Notes: generated from the letters alone by a model not told the origin. 64,000 nt of DNA from Bimastos eiseni (GCA_959347315.1 OY365808.1:2919872-2983871), one strand, 5' to 3'. Counted from the stretch's first letter, positions 20,958-32,785 are shown. Numbers and translations are program-made.

Positions 20958-21499
20958 GTAGATTGTACGCGCCAGATTGCGCGAAGATGTTGACGCATTA
21001 CCGTAATGATTTTTGACGTTTATATATAATATCATAGTGCCATCCTTTTAAATGTGTTTTATGAATGGTATACAACTTGTATTTAATACGCGTCTTTGTA
21101 AAAATGGCCTTAACTCAAAGAACGCGTTACAATGTAGCGATTAATCATTTTGCTTAGAGAAGAGATGAATTTTAAGTTTAGTTTTAACAATAATAATCGG
21201 GGAGGATCATCGCAAACTTAAATAACGAACACTCGAAGACTGAGTATAGCCTACATGTAGCTAGTCAAGTTGCAGAGATATGTATTTTCCTAGAAAACTT
21301 ATTAAATATATTTAATATTTGACCAACTACGTATCCGCGGTCTGGTGTAGCCTACAACGTTAAAAAGCACAGTATTCTAATTAAAATTGATTTTACCCCG
21401 ATCTTCTTTATTTTCTTAAAGTTCTTTGCTCTGTGTGAATTCAGACGTTCGAATTAGTCAATCTCTTCAATAGCAATGTTCTTGCAGCATTTTAAGTAT

Positions 21500-22150
21500 T
21501 GCCATTATTATTATTCTTATTATTACTATTATTATTGTTATTATTATTATTATTAATTTTATTATTATTATTATTTTTATTATCATTATTATTATTTTTA
21601 TTATTTAGCATGGTAGTGTTGACGATAAACAGATGGCGTTCCCTCGCTGGACAGCTACCGAGAGTCTTTGGAGTAGGTAGCTTGTCTCGAGTGTGTCATG
21701 GGTCACACCGGTCAGCCTTCGTCCCAAATCCAACACAAAGTTCAAATCCTCGGAACTCCAAGCACCACTGGACTCCAGTGCCACCGCCACAAAAGCATGG
21801 GGTCGGGTGATCGATGCGTACTTTGCTCTCTTGGCGACTGCTGCACGGTTTGCTGCTTCTCCTGCTGCAGTTGATGTCGCTGTCAGGTATGAAACAGTCA
21901 CATCCCAAGTGAGGCACCTGCCGCATAACCAAGGGATGAGTGTCACGCCGTCCGGTCGCTTGCCATCTTCTCTGGTGAGGCCCAAAGGTTCCTTCTGAGA
22001 AGGGATGCTCGCCCTTCGAAATGATATATATATATATATTAGGTCATTGAGCATACTGTGTCGTTGTTGTCGGCCTGCGTTTCTTCTGCATGCCAGACCA
22101 TGGAGTCCTCTGGCGTCAACCTTCTCGCCACAGTGACACAGATGAGGCTC
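21500..22150 (-). pseudogene. LINE 3' end encoding a PD-(D/E)XK-like domain, with (AAT)n tail
   Basis: On the minus strand the frame is open from 22150 to 21605. It contains a zinc-finger-like CHCGEKVDARGLHGLAC, then KRPDGVTLIPW, CGRCLTWDVTV and a tail LQRLSVAVQRGNA. This C-terminal domain occurs in many invertebrate retroelement ORFs. The RPD...WDVTV spacing resembles the PD-(D/E)XK nuclease core of RLE-type LINEs (inference). A (TA)n run at about 22021-22041 interrupts it without breaking the frame. The minus-strand end runs into an (AAT)n tract (21500-21600), as expected for a LINE tail, and the 5' side is truncated at another AAT tract. Confidence 0.75.
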
Positions 22151-22230
22151 ACATAGTTTCTGTTTTAGAATTATTATTATTATTTATTTATTATAATTAT
22201 TATTTTTATTGTGGTGGTGATGTGAAAAAA

Positions 22231-22329
22231 GTAAATTGTATACTGAAAACAGTCACATTGTTTTTATGGGAAAAAGAAATATTTCGCTTAATTGCTAAGC
22301 GTTAGACTATCCTACCCTTCTGTAACGTT
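22231..22329 (+). repeat. 99-bp direct repeat, copy B
   Basis: See 20859-20957. The two copies are 1.37 kb apart and bracket the LINE fragment at 21500-22150. Sequence beyond the repeat differs on both sides. Confidence 0.95.
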
Positions 22330-22340
22330 CTGTACCGGTG

Positions 22341-22432
22341 GAAGTTTCAGTTTAACCACATTGTGTGACAACAACGAGCATTAGCGTTGCCCTCCTTCTG
22401 TATCCAGGCTTGGGATTGGCACTGCTGGACTG
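22341..22432 (+). repeat. SDR85 copy 6
   Basis: GAAGTTTCAGTTTAACCACA, GCATTAGCGTTGCCCTCCT and CAGGCTTGGGATTGGCACTG; one of the best-preserved copies. It starts 12 bp after the 99-bp repeat copy B. Confidence 0.9.
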
Positions 22433-22699
22433 CATGCGTTAATTGTGTTAATTTAGCACCGTCTGTTGTTTGGCAACCTAGAGACATTGTTCTTACCGCA
22501 ACTTACATTTCTATTGATTTCACCTTGAATGAGCGTCTATGATCAGGGCTGACACTCAACTATAGATCGTACGTCCTTTACAACACCTTTTTATATTTGT
22601 AAGTACCGGCTATTTATAAGGAAGGGCAGCATCAACCGTATGTCAAAAGTTGCTCTCTGGCAACCAGTCATGCAGAAATGGAATCAATAACAACCCAAA

Positions 22700-23020
22700 A
22701 GGAAGAAAGAAAACAGAAAGACTAAAGAAAGAAAACAGAAAGACTAAAGAAAGAAAACAGAAAGACTAAAGAATGAAAACAGAAAGACTAAAGAAAGAAA
22801 ACAGAAAGACTAAAGAAAGAAAACAGAAAGACTAAAGAAAGAAAACAGAAAGACTAAAGAAAGAAAACAGAAAGACTAAAGAAAGAAAACAGAAAGACTA
22901 AAGAAAGAAAACAGAAAGACTAAAGAAAGAAAACAGAAATACTAAAGAAAGAAAACAGAAAGACTAAAGAAAGAAAACAGAAAGACTAAAGAAAGAAAAC
23001 AGAAAGAGTAAAGAAAGAAA
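22700..23020. repeat. 22-bp minisatellite, about 14 units
   Basis: Unit AAAGAAAGAAAACAGAAAGACT repeated almost perfectly, purine-rich on the plus strand, with rare substitutions (AAATACT, AAGAGTA, AATGAAA). There are no unique spacers, so it is not CRISPR-like. Confidence 0.95.
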
Positions 23021-23202
23021 GACAACATAAAGATAAAGGATTTAAACTATATATGTAATCGAACTGAAATGCTAAAATTCTGATGACGTCAACAGCCTGT
23101 GTTGCTATAAGATGTCGTTAAACTGTTGATTAATAAATAACGCGCTTGCGTCAATTGCAAAGAATGTGGTAACATCCGAGGCACTGCTTGCGCATTGACG
23201 GT

Positions 23203-23287
23203 GATAGTCCAAAGCCTGAATGAAGAAGGTGGGCGACGTTAATAGTCTCTGTTATCACGCAGCGTTGTTAAACTGAAACTACTGCAA
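23203..23287 (-). repeat. SDR85 copy 7
   Basis: Minus-strand copy: AGTCCAAAGCCTGAATGAAG, GGCGACGTTAATAGTCTCTG and TTGTTAAACTGAAACTACTG. Confidence 0.8.
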
Positions 23288-23637
23288 TAAATACTTCCAC
23301 TAATTTTACTATAACTATTACTACTACTAGCAAGAACTAGTATTGCTACTAAAGTGGCTCTGTGTTAAGATATTGAGTGCAGTTAGTCGACTCTAATTGT
23401 CTTTGTTACTAACCAATCACAGTTATTCTAACAATGATAACAACGGAATTAACTAGATCATACGTCCAATGGGAGCGCCTTAACTGATAGCCTCCGTGAT
23501 AGACATACACGCAGAGGGTCTGCAGCGTCCTCCTTTTATAGGTATAATCGTATTCGTAATGACGAAATTTCTTAATGACGAGAGCTGCGTGATAACAGAG
23601 ATTGTCCAGAGGTATCAAGTGGAGGGACAAATCAGGC

Positions 23638-23716
23638 AGGCACTCAATCGCTCACTCACGCACTCAATCACTCAATCATTCGCTCGCTCGCTCACTCACT
23701 CACTCACTCACTCAAA
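23638..23716. repeat. (ACTC/CGCT)n microsatellite
   Basis: ACTCAATC, CGCT and CTCA units; a small relative of the large ACTC array at 43848. Confidence 0.85.
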
Positions 23717-23924
23717 TAACAGTTCTCTCCTGCCTGAGAAGACACTTAAGTAGCGAATTTACCACCGCGCTCTATAAAGAATACGTCCATGCATTATACT
23801 GGCGCTCTATAAATCGTCGCTTACTAAATTCACATTTGCTCGGCTATCAACGTTTATTGCCAGCTTCATGGCAACGCTTTACACAGCGGCACGATAAGTG
23901 CTCTACATAAATATTGAGATTGTC

Positions 23925-24056
23925 AACGAATATATATATATAATATATATATAATGTACTTATATATACACATATGTTTATGTGCATTTATATATTATAT
24001 ATATAATTATATATTGAACGAATATATTAACAGAGGATAATTATTTTAAGGCTGAG

Positions 24057-24095
<39 letters not shown>
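23925..24095. repeat. AT-rich (TA)n region
   Basis: Several ATATATAT runs separated by short spacers. No gene. Confidence 0.85.
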
Positions 24096-24194
24096 ACGTT
24101 TAAGAGCATGACGGATGTTTATGCGCAATTATATGCAAATTAATACACACTGTCGTGATTAATGCGTTGACTAATCATAATTACACGTTTATGA

Positions 24195-24815
24195 TATGTG
24201 GCGTTTATGAATAACCATTGCCTGCTTTTCGAACACGTCTCCAATCTCACCCACTCCTCCTCTTTTCATCTGAGGCGTCTCCGGGTCATTCGTCGTTCCG
24301 TCTCCTCCTCCACCTTCACTATTTTAGTTCACATTTTTATTTGTTCTCGAATTGACTACTGTAAATCCCTTCTAATTGGTCTTCCAAAGGTTCGTCTCTC
24401 TCCTCTTCAATCAGTACTTATAAGACAGCTGCTAGACTGATAGCTCGCTTTCCTCGTTTCTCTCGCATATCTACCCTTATGCTTGATGAACTTCTTTGGC
24501 TTCCACTCCATGCTCGCATACACTTTATAATTCTCATTCTAATCTTCGAAGTTAAGCGGGTCTTGCCCCGAAATATCAGGTTGACATAATACTTCGGCCT
24601 CACTCAGTTTTATCCCTCCGTCCGTGCACTTAGTTTGCTCACTAGACTTGACCTCTTTGTTCCGCGATCTGGAACAGCTATGGCCCAGTCTCGATCTTTT
24701 GCCTCAATTGGTCCTTCTCTGTGGAATGCGCTTTCTCCATATGATCACTCTAAAATTCTATCTGGCATCTCTCATCATCTATTGCTTTTTCAAAACCTGC
24801 TTGTGCATGATGGTT
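24195..24815 (+). pseudogene. LINE reverse transcriptase C-terminal remnant (CR1/L2-like)
   Basis: Several frames together read as the tail of a non-LTR retrotransposon ORF2: LRRLRVIRRSVSSSTF and FICSRIDYCKSLLIGLP (thumb-type LVxSRLDYCNSLLxGLP), then LLWLPLHARIHF (LHWLPIxxRIxFK) and, after a frame change near 24600, VPRSGTAMAQSRSFA and GPSLWNAL (GPxLWNSLP). The order matches CR1/L2-clade elements. Stops and at least two frameshifts make it inactive. The 5' portion is missing. Confidence 0.75.
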
Positions 24816-24818
24816 AGG

Positions 24819-25070
24819 GCCTCGTGGTTTATGCGAGTATGCGATTTCGCATTTATTCGCATAAATTCTTAAATGGAAAGTTTTCGCAAATTATTGCATA
24901 AAGTTCGGAAAATTTCGGTCAGTGTCAACTATAATTGGCTTGTCCGGGCTATTATTAGCCTATAAGGGCTATAGTTTACCGAACAGACGACGTAATTGTT
25001 AATAACTTGGTTTCTACGATTATGCAATTTTTCGCATAATTTATGAAACAATTTCGCTTTAACCACGGGG
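24819..25070. mobile_element. Possible non-autonomous DNA element with TIRs
   Basis: CCTCGTGGTTTATGCGA at the left and its imperfect inverse TCGCTTTAACCACGGGG at the right, with internal TTCGCATAA motifs in both orientations and no ORF. It directly follows the LINE remnant. The flanking bases do not give a clear duplication. Confidence 0.35.
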
Positions 25071-25619
25071 GTTAAATGATGCGGCCTACCTTCGAATCAA
25101 AGACGGCTGAAGAACAGAACAGAGACAGCGCCTGTCGAGTTAACATTACTAAATACGTGCATTTTGTCCGCGCAAACATATCAAAATATTAGCTGATGTG
25201 GATAAATCGGGTAATGTCAGGTATTTGAAGGGTCAAGGTCGAAATACAAGGTTAGGGCAGACTGACGGTCTTTGCCCGACCTTCTTGTCAGTTTAACCGA
25301 AAGAAAGGTCGCCACAGACCATCAAAACGACTGGGTCATACGCGACTCTTGATCCCGTTCGAAACACGAACTTTGAACTGGGCGAATTTCGCGCGTGATC
25401 GTTTTCTGTCGTCTGCTTCCGCTGAAAACGACCTCTGGCGACATCTGGCTGCCATTACGTCAGCCAGGAATGATGTCTGATGAAAGCAGACACTGATGAG
25501 TCGAGAAGGCCAGCGGGTATAAACTGTCTGGTTTGAGAGCTCGTCTTGAAATGCTGCTTATACGAGTTCGACGGTTAATATGATTATGTGTGAATCCTTA
25601 ATGTAGTTAACTCACTGCA

Positions 25620-25865
25620 GATAGAGGAACGCAAGAAGGAGGAGGGGAAGAGAAGGGAGAATAGGAAGAGAAAGAGTAGGTGGAAGAGGAGGAGTAGAAA
25701 GAGAAGGAGGTGAAAGAGAGGGAGGAGGTGTAACAGCAAGAAGTGGAGGAGGAAGAAGAGAAGAGGGGAAGGAGAGAACATGAAGGTAGAAGGGGAGAAA
25801 AAGGAGGAAGAGGAGGACAATGTTTTTCCTTCTTCATCTTCTTCTTCCTTCTTCTTCTTCGCATT
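25620..25865. repeat. Purine tract (GGA/GAA)n followed by pyrimidine (TTC)n
   Basis: About 200 bp of GGA/GAA-rich plus strand, then about 40 bp of TTC/CTT. The arrangement could form triplex or hairpin DNA. Open frames on both strands are artefacts. Confidence 0.85.
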
Positions 25866-26044
25866 TGTTTCTCCACATTTTCCATTTCCAAGGTCTTCCC
25901 AATCTGTAAGAGACACCTTTCCCGTCTCCATATTGGCATCGTAGTACATCTGATGTGTCCAAACGTCCTTGCTCACGAAGAGTCAAATGTATTGCATTCA
26001 TCTTGAACCGTTGTCTGTCGGTCATTTCATAACCCAGCGTTACG

Positions 26045-26160
26045 TAAGATGACATAACATAACATAATATAAGATGATATAACATAAGATGACATGACAT
26101 AACATAACATAAGATGACATAACAGAAGATGACAGGACATAAGATGACATAACATAGCAT
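26045..26160. repeat. Degenerate (ATAAC/ATGAC)n pentanucleotide array
   Basis: Alternating ACATAAC, AAGATGAC and ATATAAG units. Confidence 0.85.
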
Positions 26161-26569
26161 TTTCAGGCAAAGCCAAGCATACCATGGCATGAAATAACTA
26201 AATCACATTCCATACGCCTAAGTATGATAATTTGGCAACTTCAATGAAAAATGCATCAACCTTAGTTCAAACAAAAATACTTTCGCCCGGAATTCTGAAG
26301 CATGCGCAGAACATCGCTATGCCAGATCTTCGACCTCTTGAACTCTTGCCAGAAGTCATTCTCCTACTCCATCGCTCATCGTTGCCACTCTTTCTTGGTC
26401 AGCATGGATCACAAAACTTCCAGTGACGAATGCCTTTATCTCATACGAGGTGCCCACACCGCACCAGGTACGAGCAGCTTTCAAATTTAAACCGAATCCG
26501 TTTCGCCGTTCTACATCGTTTAGCACCGGAATTGCACATAATTCTCGGAATATCCGCCAAACATTATTG

Positions 26570-26665
26570 CTACCTATTATATATATATATATATTATTAC
26601 ATAGGCCAGCGTAGAGTAAATATCTTGAAGAGGTGCTATATAAATCCTTGATTTTATTACATAGG
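26570..26665 (+). repeat. LINE-tail motif with (TA)n
   Basis: A (TA)n run, then CTTGAAGAGGTGCTATATAAAT. The same terminal signature recurs through the window (for example 13799, 27450, 33370, 57300, 60020, 61455) and marks the 3' end of a CR1/L2-type LINE or a SINE using that tail. Confidence 0.55.
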
Positions 26666-27399
26666 GTTAGATTACATTACATTACACTACGTGCTTGCTT
26701 ATTTGCTGATTTACTTGCCTTCGTTGTAACTACGGTGCTTACCTGCATGCTTGCGTGCTAGCTCTCCAGCCTGCTTTATAGCTTTGCAACCTTAAGCACC
26801 GACGAGCTCAATCCTTTGACTACATAATTATACTTAAATATATATGTAGAGCTGTATTGTGCGGATTAAGGGCTTGGAGCCGTAACAAGATCAGCGCTAG
26901 AGTGTACAGCGAACATGACCCAAGAGATATATAAAAAGAGATATATTAAAAGGTGTGCAAGACAAGCGCGCTATCAGTGATAGTACTTACTGCCTTAACG
27001 CATTTCTCAGTGTAGGCCCTACCAAGTCGTTACGATTAATCTACCATTTTGTCGTCTTTCGATATCAGTTGGTTTGCAATACAATCTAACGACGTTGTGT
27101 AATAAGAAAGAGGCAGTGTTTAGCGACACCTTGTGGCTAACAAAGTCGTTGTCGTTAGTAATTATTTCCCATGTATAATGTCATCTTACGGCTGCAAGGC
27201 CGTTGACGTCTGGTTGACGTAGCCTCAAGCATAATGGGCCAACGGGGCAGTGGAGGAGTTGCCGTTGACGCTAGGCCTGCTTGAGTTGAGTAGGCCTACA
27301 ATGACACATTTTGATTAAACACGACTCAGATATAATGCTGTGCTCAGGAGTAATGCGCCTTTGTTTTACGAGTTGCTTATTAAGGCTGAATTTACTGAT

Positions 27400-27475
27400 T
27401 TGTATAACCGAATTTAGGCTTGGAGCGCGTCTGAGTAGACTTCTTGAGCAAGAGCTATATAAATGGTAAAATGAC
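27400..27475 (+). repeat. LINE-tail motif
   Basis: GGCTTGGAGCGCGTCTGAGTAG, then CTTGAGCAAGAGCTATATAAAT, ending in (GACT)/(GAAT) repeats. Same class as the other GCTATATAAAT tails; the body upstream is unrecognisable. Confidence 0.5.
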
Positions 27476-28251
27476 TGACTGACTGAATGAATGAATGAAT
27501 GCATCCTTAGCCAACATCTTCTGTCCTATAATAGATCATCTGAAGCAATCATCATTGCTAAAGTTTTACGTAGGCCTAACGTCAATATGATCGTAATCCA
27601 ACGGTTTCTAACAGTAAGTAAGTATGAATATTCTATAGTTGACTACCTGCGAACGCTTGGCTTACAGAGGGTACAAATAAAAGCAATAAGTCATATAATA
27701 ACATTTGCATAATAAATGACCTCTTTTCAAATTCATCAACTTCATGATGAGGTCATGTGACCTAGATCACATGTTAGCTTTAGTTTGCTAGAACCTGAGG
27801 ATGTTGTTTACCTCGGGCATGGAAAAAATAATAAAAATAGTGGCAACTATAATTTAATAGTAACGGCAATTTATATGGCACCTTTACACGGCATTCTGTT
27901 ACAAGGACACCTCACAAACAACTCGATACATTATAGCAAAGCACACCATTTTTTAAATACTGTTTATTGTATAATTAAACACCGCTTTACACTTTGCTTG
28001 CTGATTTCATCTGTTTTTAATCTTTATTTCAAATACCTTGCATTGATTGCGTTAATTAAATACTTGTACCAACATGTGATATATATGCAAAGATGTAGTT
28101 CACTGTATGTTATCACTTGGTATAATATGATAAATAAATAGTATAGACTTACATTATTACAAAATATTTCTGTAATAACGTTTAATAGAATTAGAACATT
28201 AGGCCTATGTCAAAATTCCAAGCCAAAAATTCTGTGAAGGTTTGATGATTA

Positions 28252-28540
28252 GACAAATGATTGGTCATACACAATTTGTTTTATTTTGAACATTTCTTGA
28301 TCCAAATATTGATGCAAATATTGTAACATTTGAATGAGATACCACATGACATGTACTATAGATGATGTTAATTCGTTATTATTTATGTGTAAAACAATTA
28401 ACATTAGTTTAAAGTTCAGACAGTTCTGAATTATGTCTTTTGGACGCTATGAATTTATTATCACTGTACTGTATATGTTTCAAATTGTCGTCAACGACCA
28501 TTGATGTCATACGACGACGTTAAACTGTGGAATAATAATA
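28252..28540 (-). repeat. 290-bp dispersed family, copy 1
   Basis: Reverse complement of 50590-50880 with high identity. Shared pieces include TGATGCAAATATTGTAACAT, GAGATACCACATGACATG and ACGACGTTAAACTGTGGAA. The sense start is next to a (TAT)n run in both copies. Confidence 0.85.
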
Positions 28541-29329
28541 ATATTTTGCTTGTAGGTTGCTTGAGATATCTGCCATCTTCACGATATAAAATTGCTTGAA
28601 ATTAAGTAAATATTTTCTACTATTTCGATCCAAATGCCAAACATAGCTATTAACAAGACACTAATGTGTACCATTATCCCACTTGATGTGGTTGTCCGTT
28701 TTCTCGTAGCGCACGAATAATGTCCATCGAGTGGTCATTATGCCCGAGGTTCCATTGGTCAGTTTCGATGACCATCAACGAATCTAATTCGCTATTGCCG
28801 TCTGTCGACAAATTGGACAAACGAGCAACGGATGAATATATAAATATGACGACTAAAATATTAGGAAGGAACCGAAGGACGCTTTTTGCCAAAGGACAAA
28901 GGAATCGACAGTTGAAACAGGACAGAGGAACAAAGAGGAAATTAAGGACAAAAACTAAGAGGACAAAAACAGTCAAAACAAAAGTAGTGTAAGGACAAGG
29001 AAGGCCAAGGACAAAGGAATCACATCCTGAATAAAGGATAAAATTAAGGCATAACGGAATAGACATAATTTTACATGACAATGGTGTTCATTGCTACATG
29101 CAATCAATGTAGAGCTGTTTTATTCAAGCTCTGATGAATTAGCTGGATACTTACTATGTGATAATACTTTACGTCATTCACAATTACAATTGAGATATGT
29201 GTTGCTGGTTAGTCTGATGGAAAATAAGGAACGCTTTTAATCTGACAACCGTCAATTGGTCGATATTGTAATCATAAAAATGAGAAAATAAGGGAATTGT
29301 GCGCGCATCTTTCCGTACTGATCGTGCTG

Positions 29330-29460
29330 TTTCTGTCTGTCTGTCTGTCTCTTTCTCTCTCCGTATCTCTACTTGTCTCTGTCTTTGTCTCCCGTATCTC
29401 TGTCTGTCTCTGTATGTCTCTGTCTGTCTGTCTCTCTCTCTCCCGTCTTCTCTAACTCTT
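29330..29460. repeat. CTGT/CTCT-rich satellite
   Basis: TCTGTCTGTCTC-type repeats with interruptions. Confidence 0.85.
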
Positions 29461-30366
29461 TCTGGTTATGTATGTAAGTTTGGCAATCTTTTCCATGTCT
29501 CTACAAGTAGGCCTATTCTTCTAATGCGCCTGACTATAAGGACGGCCGTAGATGAAAGAGCTGAACACAGCAGAAGCAAACTGAGGAAGGAAGGGTAATT
29601 ACAAACTGTCATAATTTTCATCCCGTCTTTGCCCATTAGAATGATAAATGCCAGTAACCATGCATGGACGATGATACCCACCTCACCCCCGATTGCCCTT
29701 CTACCGGGCCACTGCTAATGATCGGCCAACTAATGGAAACGTTCCAGAGGAAAAGAAAAACACGGCTAATTGCTTCTCTATTTCGTTCCTTTGCCAAGTC
29801 ATTCCTTATTTACCCAGCAGTCGACAGTCGGCGCTGCATTTGCTTCTTTATAGTTTAGGCTGCTGTGTTTTCTAGCTCGTCGTCAGATCACACGGTTTTC
29901 GCTGAGCACGATTGGAGGACATTTTTTTGGCGCGATTTCCAAACGGTTAAATCTTAATGCGGAATGTTGTTGTCGAACACTAGGGCCTGCAGTTGATACT
30001 TGGAGATACTATGGAACTTGGAACGTATTTAAACATTTGCTTGCGTGAACAAAGAGCATCGCTATATACTGGCATATACAGGCTATTTCTATTATTCTGT
30101 AGACTGTTGCATGATTATCGCCAGTCTATGAGTCTATTATATTATTACCCAAATGGCTATTGTTATATAAAACTGATTTACACGAAGGCTGTTATATACG
30201 TTAGTCATTGTTATAATATGTAGATTATTGCGTCGCACGCAGACGATAATAATATAATATTATGCAGGTCATTGTTAGCATAAATGCAGACTACCATTGT
30301 TGTTACGTAGGCCATTATGCATGAAGGCTTGTGGATATGTAGGCTTTTTTATAAAATCATTTAGGC

Positions 30367-30507
30367 TATTATTTCTGCATACTATTTCTGCATATTATTT
30401 CTGCATGCTATTTCTGCATACTATTTATGCATACTATTTATGCATACTATTTATGCATACTATTTATGCATACTATTTATGCATACTATTTATGCATACT
30501 ATTTATA
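30367..30507. repeat. 13-bp minisatellite (ACTATTTATGCAT)n, about 11 units
   Basis: Units switch from ...TTTCTGCATA (first four) to ...TTTATGCATA (last seven), showing a variant that spread directionally. Each unit carries an ATGCAT palindrome. Confidence 0.95.
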
Positions 30508-30745
30508 GGAATGAAGGTATATGTATTTGCACTGTATATGTATATCTCCGAAATGTTTCAACGCTTCAAGAAATCCCTTAGCGCTGGTTCAGTCACTCTC
30601 ACTTTCGCTCACTCACTCACTACATGCGTTCTTATCATCTGATAGTTCGTTATTAAGCGCAAATTGGTCCAGCTTCAATTACCCGTACGCGTTAGGCTTC
30701 GAGCCTCGCCTTGCTGTGTGTTGCGATTCAATGCTCAGACGATGA

Positions 30746-30905
30746 TGTACTTAATAATAATAATAATGATGATGATGATGATGTTGTTGATGATGATGAT
30801 GATGGCGATGACAATAACGATAACGTTTAAGTCCCTGGAGAGCTTCAGTTCCTTAGGGCATTAAGTAATAATAATATTAATAATAACAATAACAATAATA
30901 ATTAC
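30746..30905. repeat. (AAT)n and (GAT)n with LINE-tail GCTTCAGTTCCTTAGGGCAT
   Basis: Triplet arrays flank a short unique block, GAGCTTCAGTTCCTTAGGGC, that recurs at about 60565 as AACTTCAGTACCTCAGGGC. In both places it leads into (AAT)n. This is a second recurrent retroelement tail. Confidence 0.6.
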
Positions 30906-31433
30906 AACAATATTAATGAAAATAATTATGCGCTTCGATTTACACACCTTATATAGCGATATTAATCTGTCTTATATAAATTCAGAATATGCAGTACGAT
31001 GACACATGTCAAGCATTAAAATACAGCCATACAGCGTAACAATATAGGATTGAAATGCGGCATTAAGACAGTTATAGCAATGGACAACTGTATAACACAA
31101 GTATAACAGCAACTAGGAATGCAATTCCTAATGACCAAATGCGTCGAGCAACTTAACTGTGAATACATTTGAATGTTTCATCGAGAACATCCTTTGAGAC
31201 TGGATCTCGTTGGAGGGTTTCTCGAGCGAAAAGCTTTTTGTAGACAGGTGTCAGTCACCCGCCAAGCAGCGCCACTGTTGCGTGCTTACTCGTCAGTACA
31301 GCGGGAATTGAGCGCGGTAGAGAAGGGACTTGAAGCGCTAAATAAATTATCACTCACTCCACGTTCGGGAAACGTAGGGCCTACCTCGAACGAACGGAAG
31401 ATTTTTTATACTAAAAGCAGTGACGAAAAAATT

Positions 31434-31490
31434 ATTGGCGTTGTCCACCTTCTTTTTTCAGGCTTGGGAATGACACCCACAGGAAAAGAG
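31434..31490 (+). repeat. SDR85 partial copy
   Basis: Only the right half is present: GGCGTTGTCCACCTTCTTTT and CAGGCTTGGGAATGACAC. Confidence 0.6.
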
Positions 31491-31639
31491 CAGTTTCGAA
31501 GATTTTTGATGTGTGGGTGTTTTCAAAAGTTAAACAAAATGGCCATTGATGAATTAACTAAATTAATAATTCTTCATTTGTTAAATTTTTGTGGACATGC
31601 GCTGCCCCATCGGGCCTCAGCCGCCGTCCCAAGCAGGCC

Positions 31640-31705
31640 CACCGGGCTCTATTGTACATCTGACCTCGGCCCTGAAGAGGATCATCCATATGAAATCGTT
31701 TATTA

Positions 31706-31755
<50 letters not shown>

Positions 31756-31770
31756 TGCAAAGATTATTAT
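31640..31770. repeat. Retroelement tail with (TTA)n
   Basis: A GC-richer block (CAGGCCCACCGGGCTCTATTG and CCTCGGCCCTGAAGAGGATC) runs into about 17 TTA triplets at 31703-31755, the layout of a SINE or LINE 3' end. Confidence 0.5.
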
Positions 31771-31864
31771 TGTTGTTGTTTCAGTTTTCTTATCCGAGGT
31801 AGTTCTGATCCCCAGGTGATATAAAAATTGTCCGGAGACAAAAGAAACATCCACCTCCTCACCA

Positions 31865-31950
31865 GCCTGATGTGTATGGGCAGATGTGTGTATGTGTATG
31901 TGTGCGCGTGTGTGTGTGTGCGCGTGTGTGTGTGCGTGTATGTGTCATTA
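31865..31950. repeat. (GT)n/(GTGC)n microsatellite
   Basis: GTATGTGT and GTGCGCGTGT runs. Confidence 0.9.
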
Positions 31951-32124
31951 TCTATGTGTTCATGAATGTATGAGTGCATGTATTTAACCATAGCCATAAT
32001 TATTATTATTAGGCCCTATTATTTTTTATTATTATTTTTTTTCAATCTATTATTGTGAAGATTTGATCCTATTGAATTTTGTCCCAATTTCCTATACGCA
32101 ATTATTGCTGTGTGGCGGTGGTTG

Positions 32125-32170
32125 TTTGCAGTTTAACTACACTGAGTGATTACTTATTATAAACCATTGT
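32125..32170 (+). repeat. SDR85 partial copy (left block only)
   Basis: TTTGCAGTTTAACTACACTG resembles the left block of the SDR85 family. The central and right blocks are not recognisable. About 40 bp later a TTTTAAGGGTGTCGAAGGAG segment matches the TTTAAAGGTGTC module found near other copies. Confidence 0.45.
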
Positions 32171-32288
32171 TGTGCGTTTTCCATGCCTAATATATGTAGC
32201 ATTGTTCACGCCATTTTAAGGGTGTCGAAGGAGTTCGCTCCCTAGAATCGCCTTGCGTGTTCCATGCTTATATCCACCAATATAATTA

Positions 32289-32560
32289 TAATCGCTTCAA
32301 CGTTTAACGTCGTCATATGATACTATAATAAAAAGCTGACATTGACGACAATTTCAATCACATGCGGTACTGTGGTAATTGATAATATCATAACTCCGAA
32401 AGACAATATTCAAAACAGCCTGAACCTTCTAATGTTCATTACAGACATAACTTATAGACTTAATAACATAAATGAATCATGGCACGTGGCATATCACGCA
32501 AAACTAACAATATTTGTATCACTTGTCATGTACAAGAAATGTTAAAATTTTTATAGATTC
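32289..32560 (+). repeat. 290-bp dispersed family, diverged copy
   Basis: Starts GTTTAACGTCGTCATATGA, with TTGACGACAATTTCAA, ACTAACAATATTTGTATCA and an end near ACAAGAAATGTTAAAA. Same order as the other three copies, but many more differences. Confidence 0.65.
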
Positions 32561-32691
32561 TCAATGTACAATTATCTATTTATTTAAATTTTAAAACTAT
32601 GCTTTCTCTGTATCAATTCTTGTCTGCTTTCGTTTTCTATCGTCTTTTGCCATCTATTGTTAATGCCATCCATTAATTCGGGTTATTGCTG

Positions 32692-32785
32692 ATTTGTAAC
32701 GACACCGTCCCATATCGAAGACGGTTTGGTGTCGCCTTTCATCTTTCTCCAGACTTGAGACTGGCACTGTGAGAGTGCTAACATC
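32692..32785 (+). repeat. SDR85 copy 8
   Basis: TTGTAACGACACCGTCCCAT, GTCGCCTTTCATCTTTCTC and CAGACTTGAGACTGGCACTG. A TTTTAAAGGTGTCGAAAAAA module follows at about 32848. Confidence 0.7.

Noticed and set aside
22700..23020. Regular 22-bp repeats that could suggest a CRISPR array
   Set aside because: There are no unique spacers and no cas genes, and the host is a eukaryote. It is a simple tandem minisatellite.
26232..26651. Possible further LINE ORF2 fragment before the 26630 tail
   Set aside because: The tail motif is convincing, but none of the frames shows a conserved reverse transcriptase segment, so only the tail was annotated.
31173..31802. 209-codon plus-strand frame
   Set aside because: It spans an SDR85 fragment and ends in a (TTA)n run of Tyr; the middle shows no domain. 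Probably chance plus repeat.
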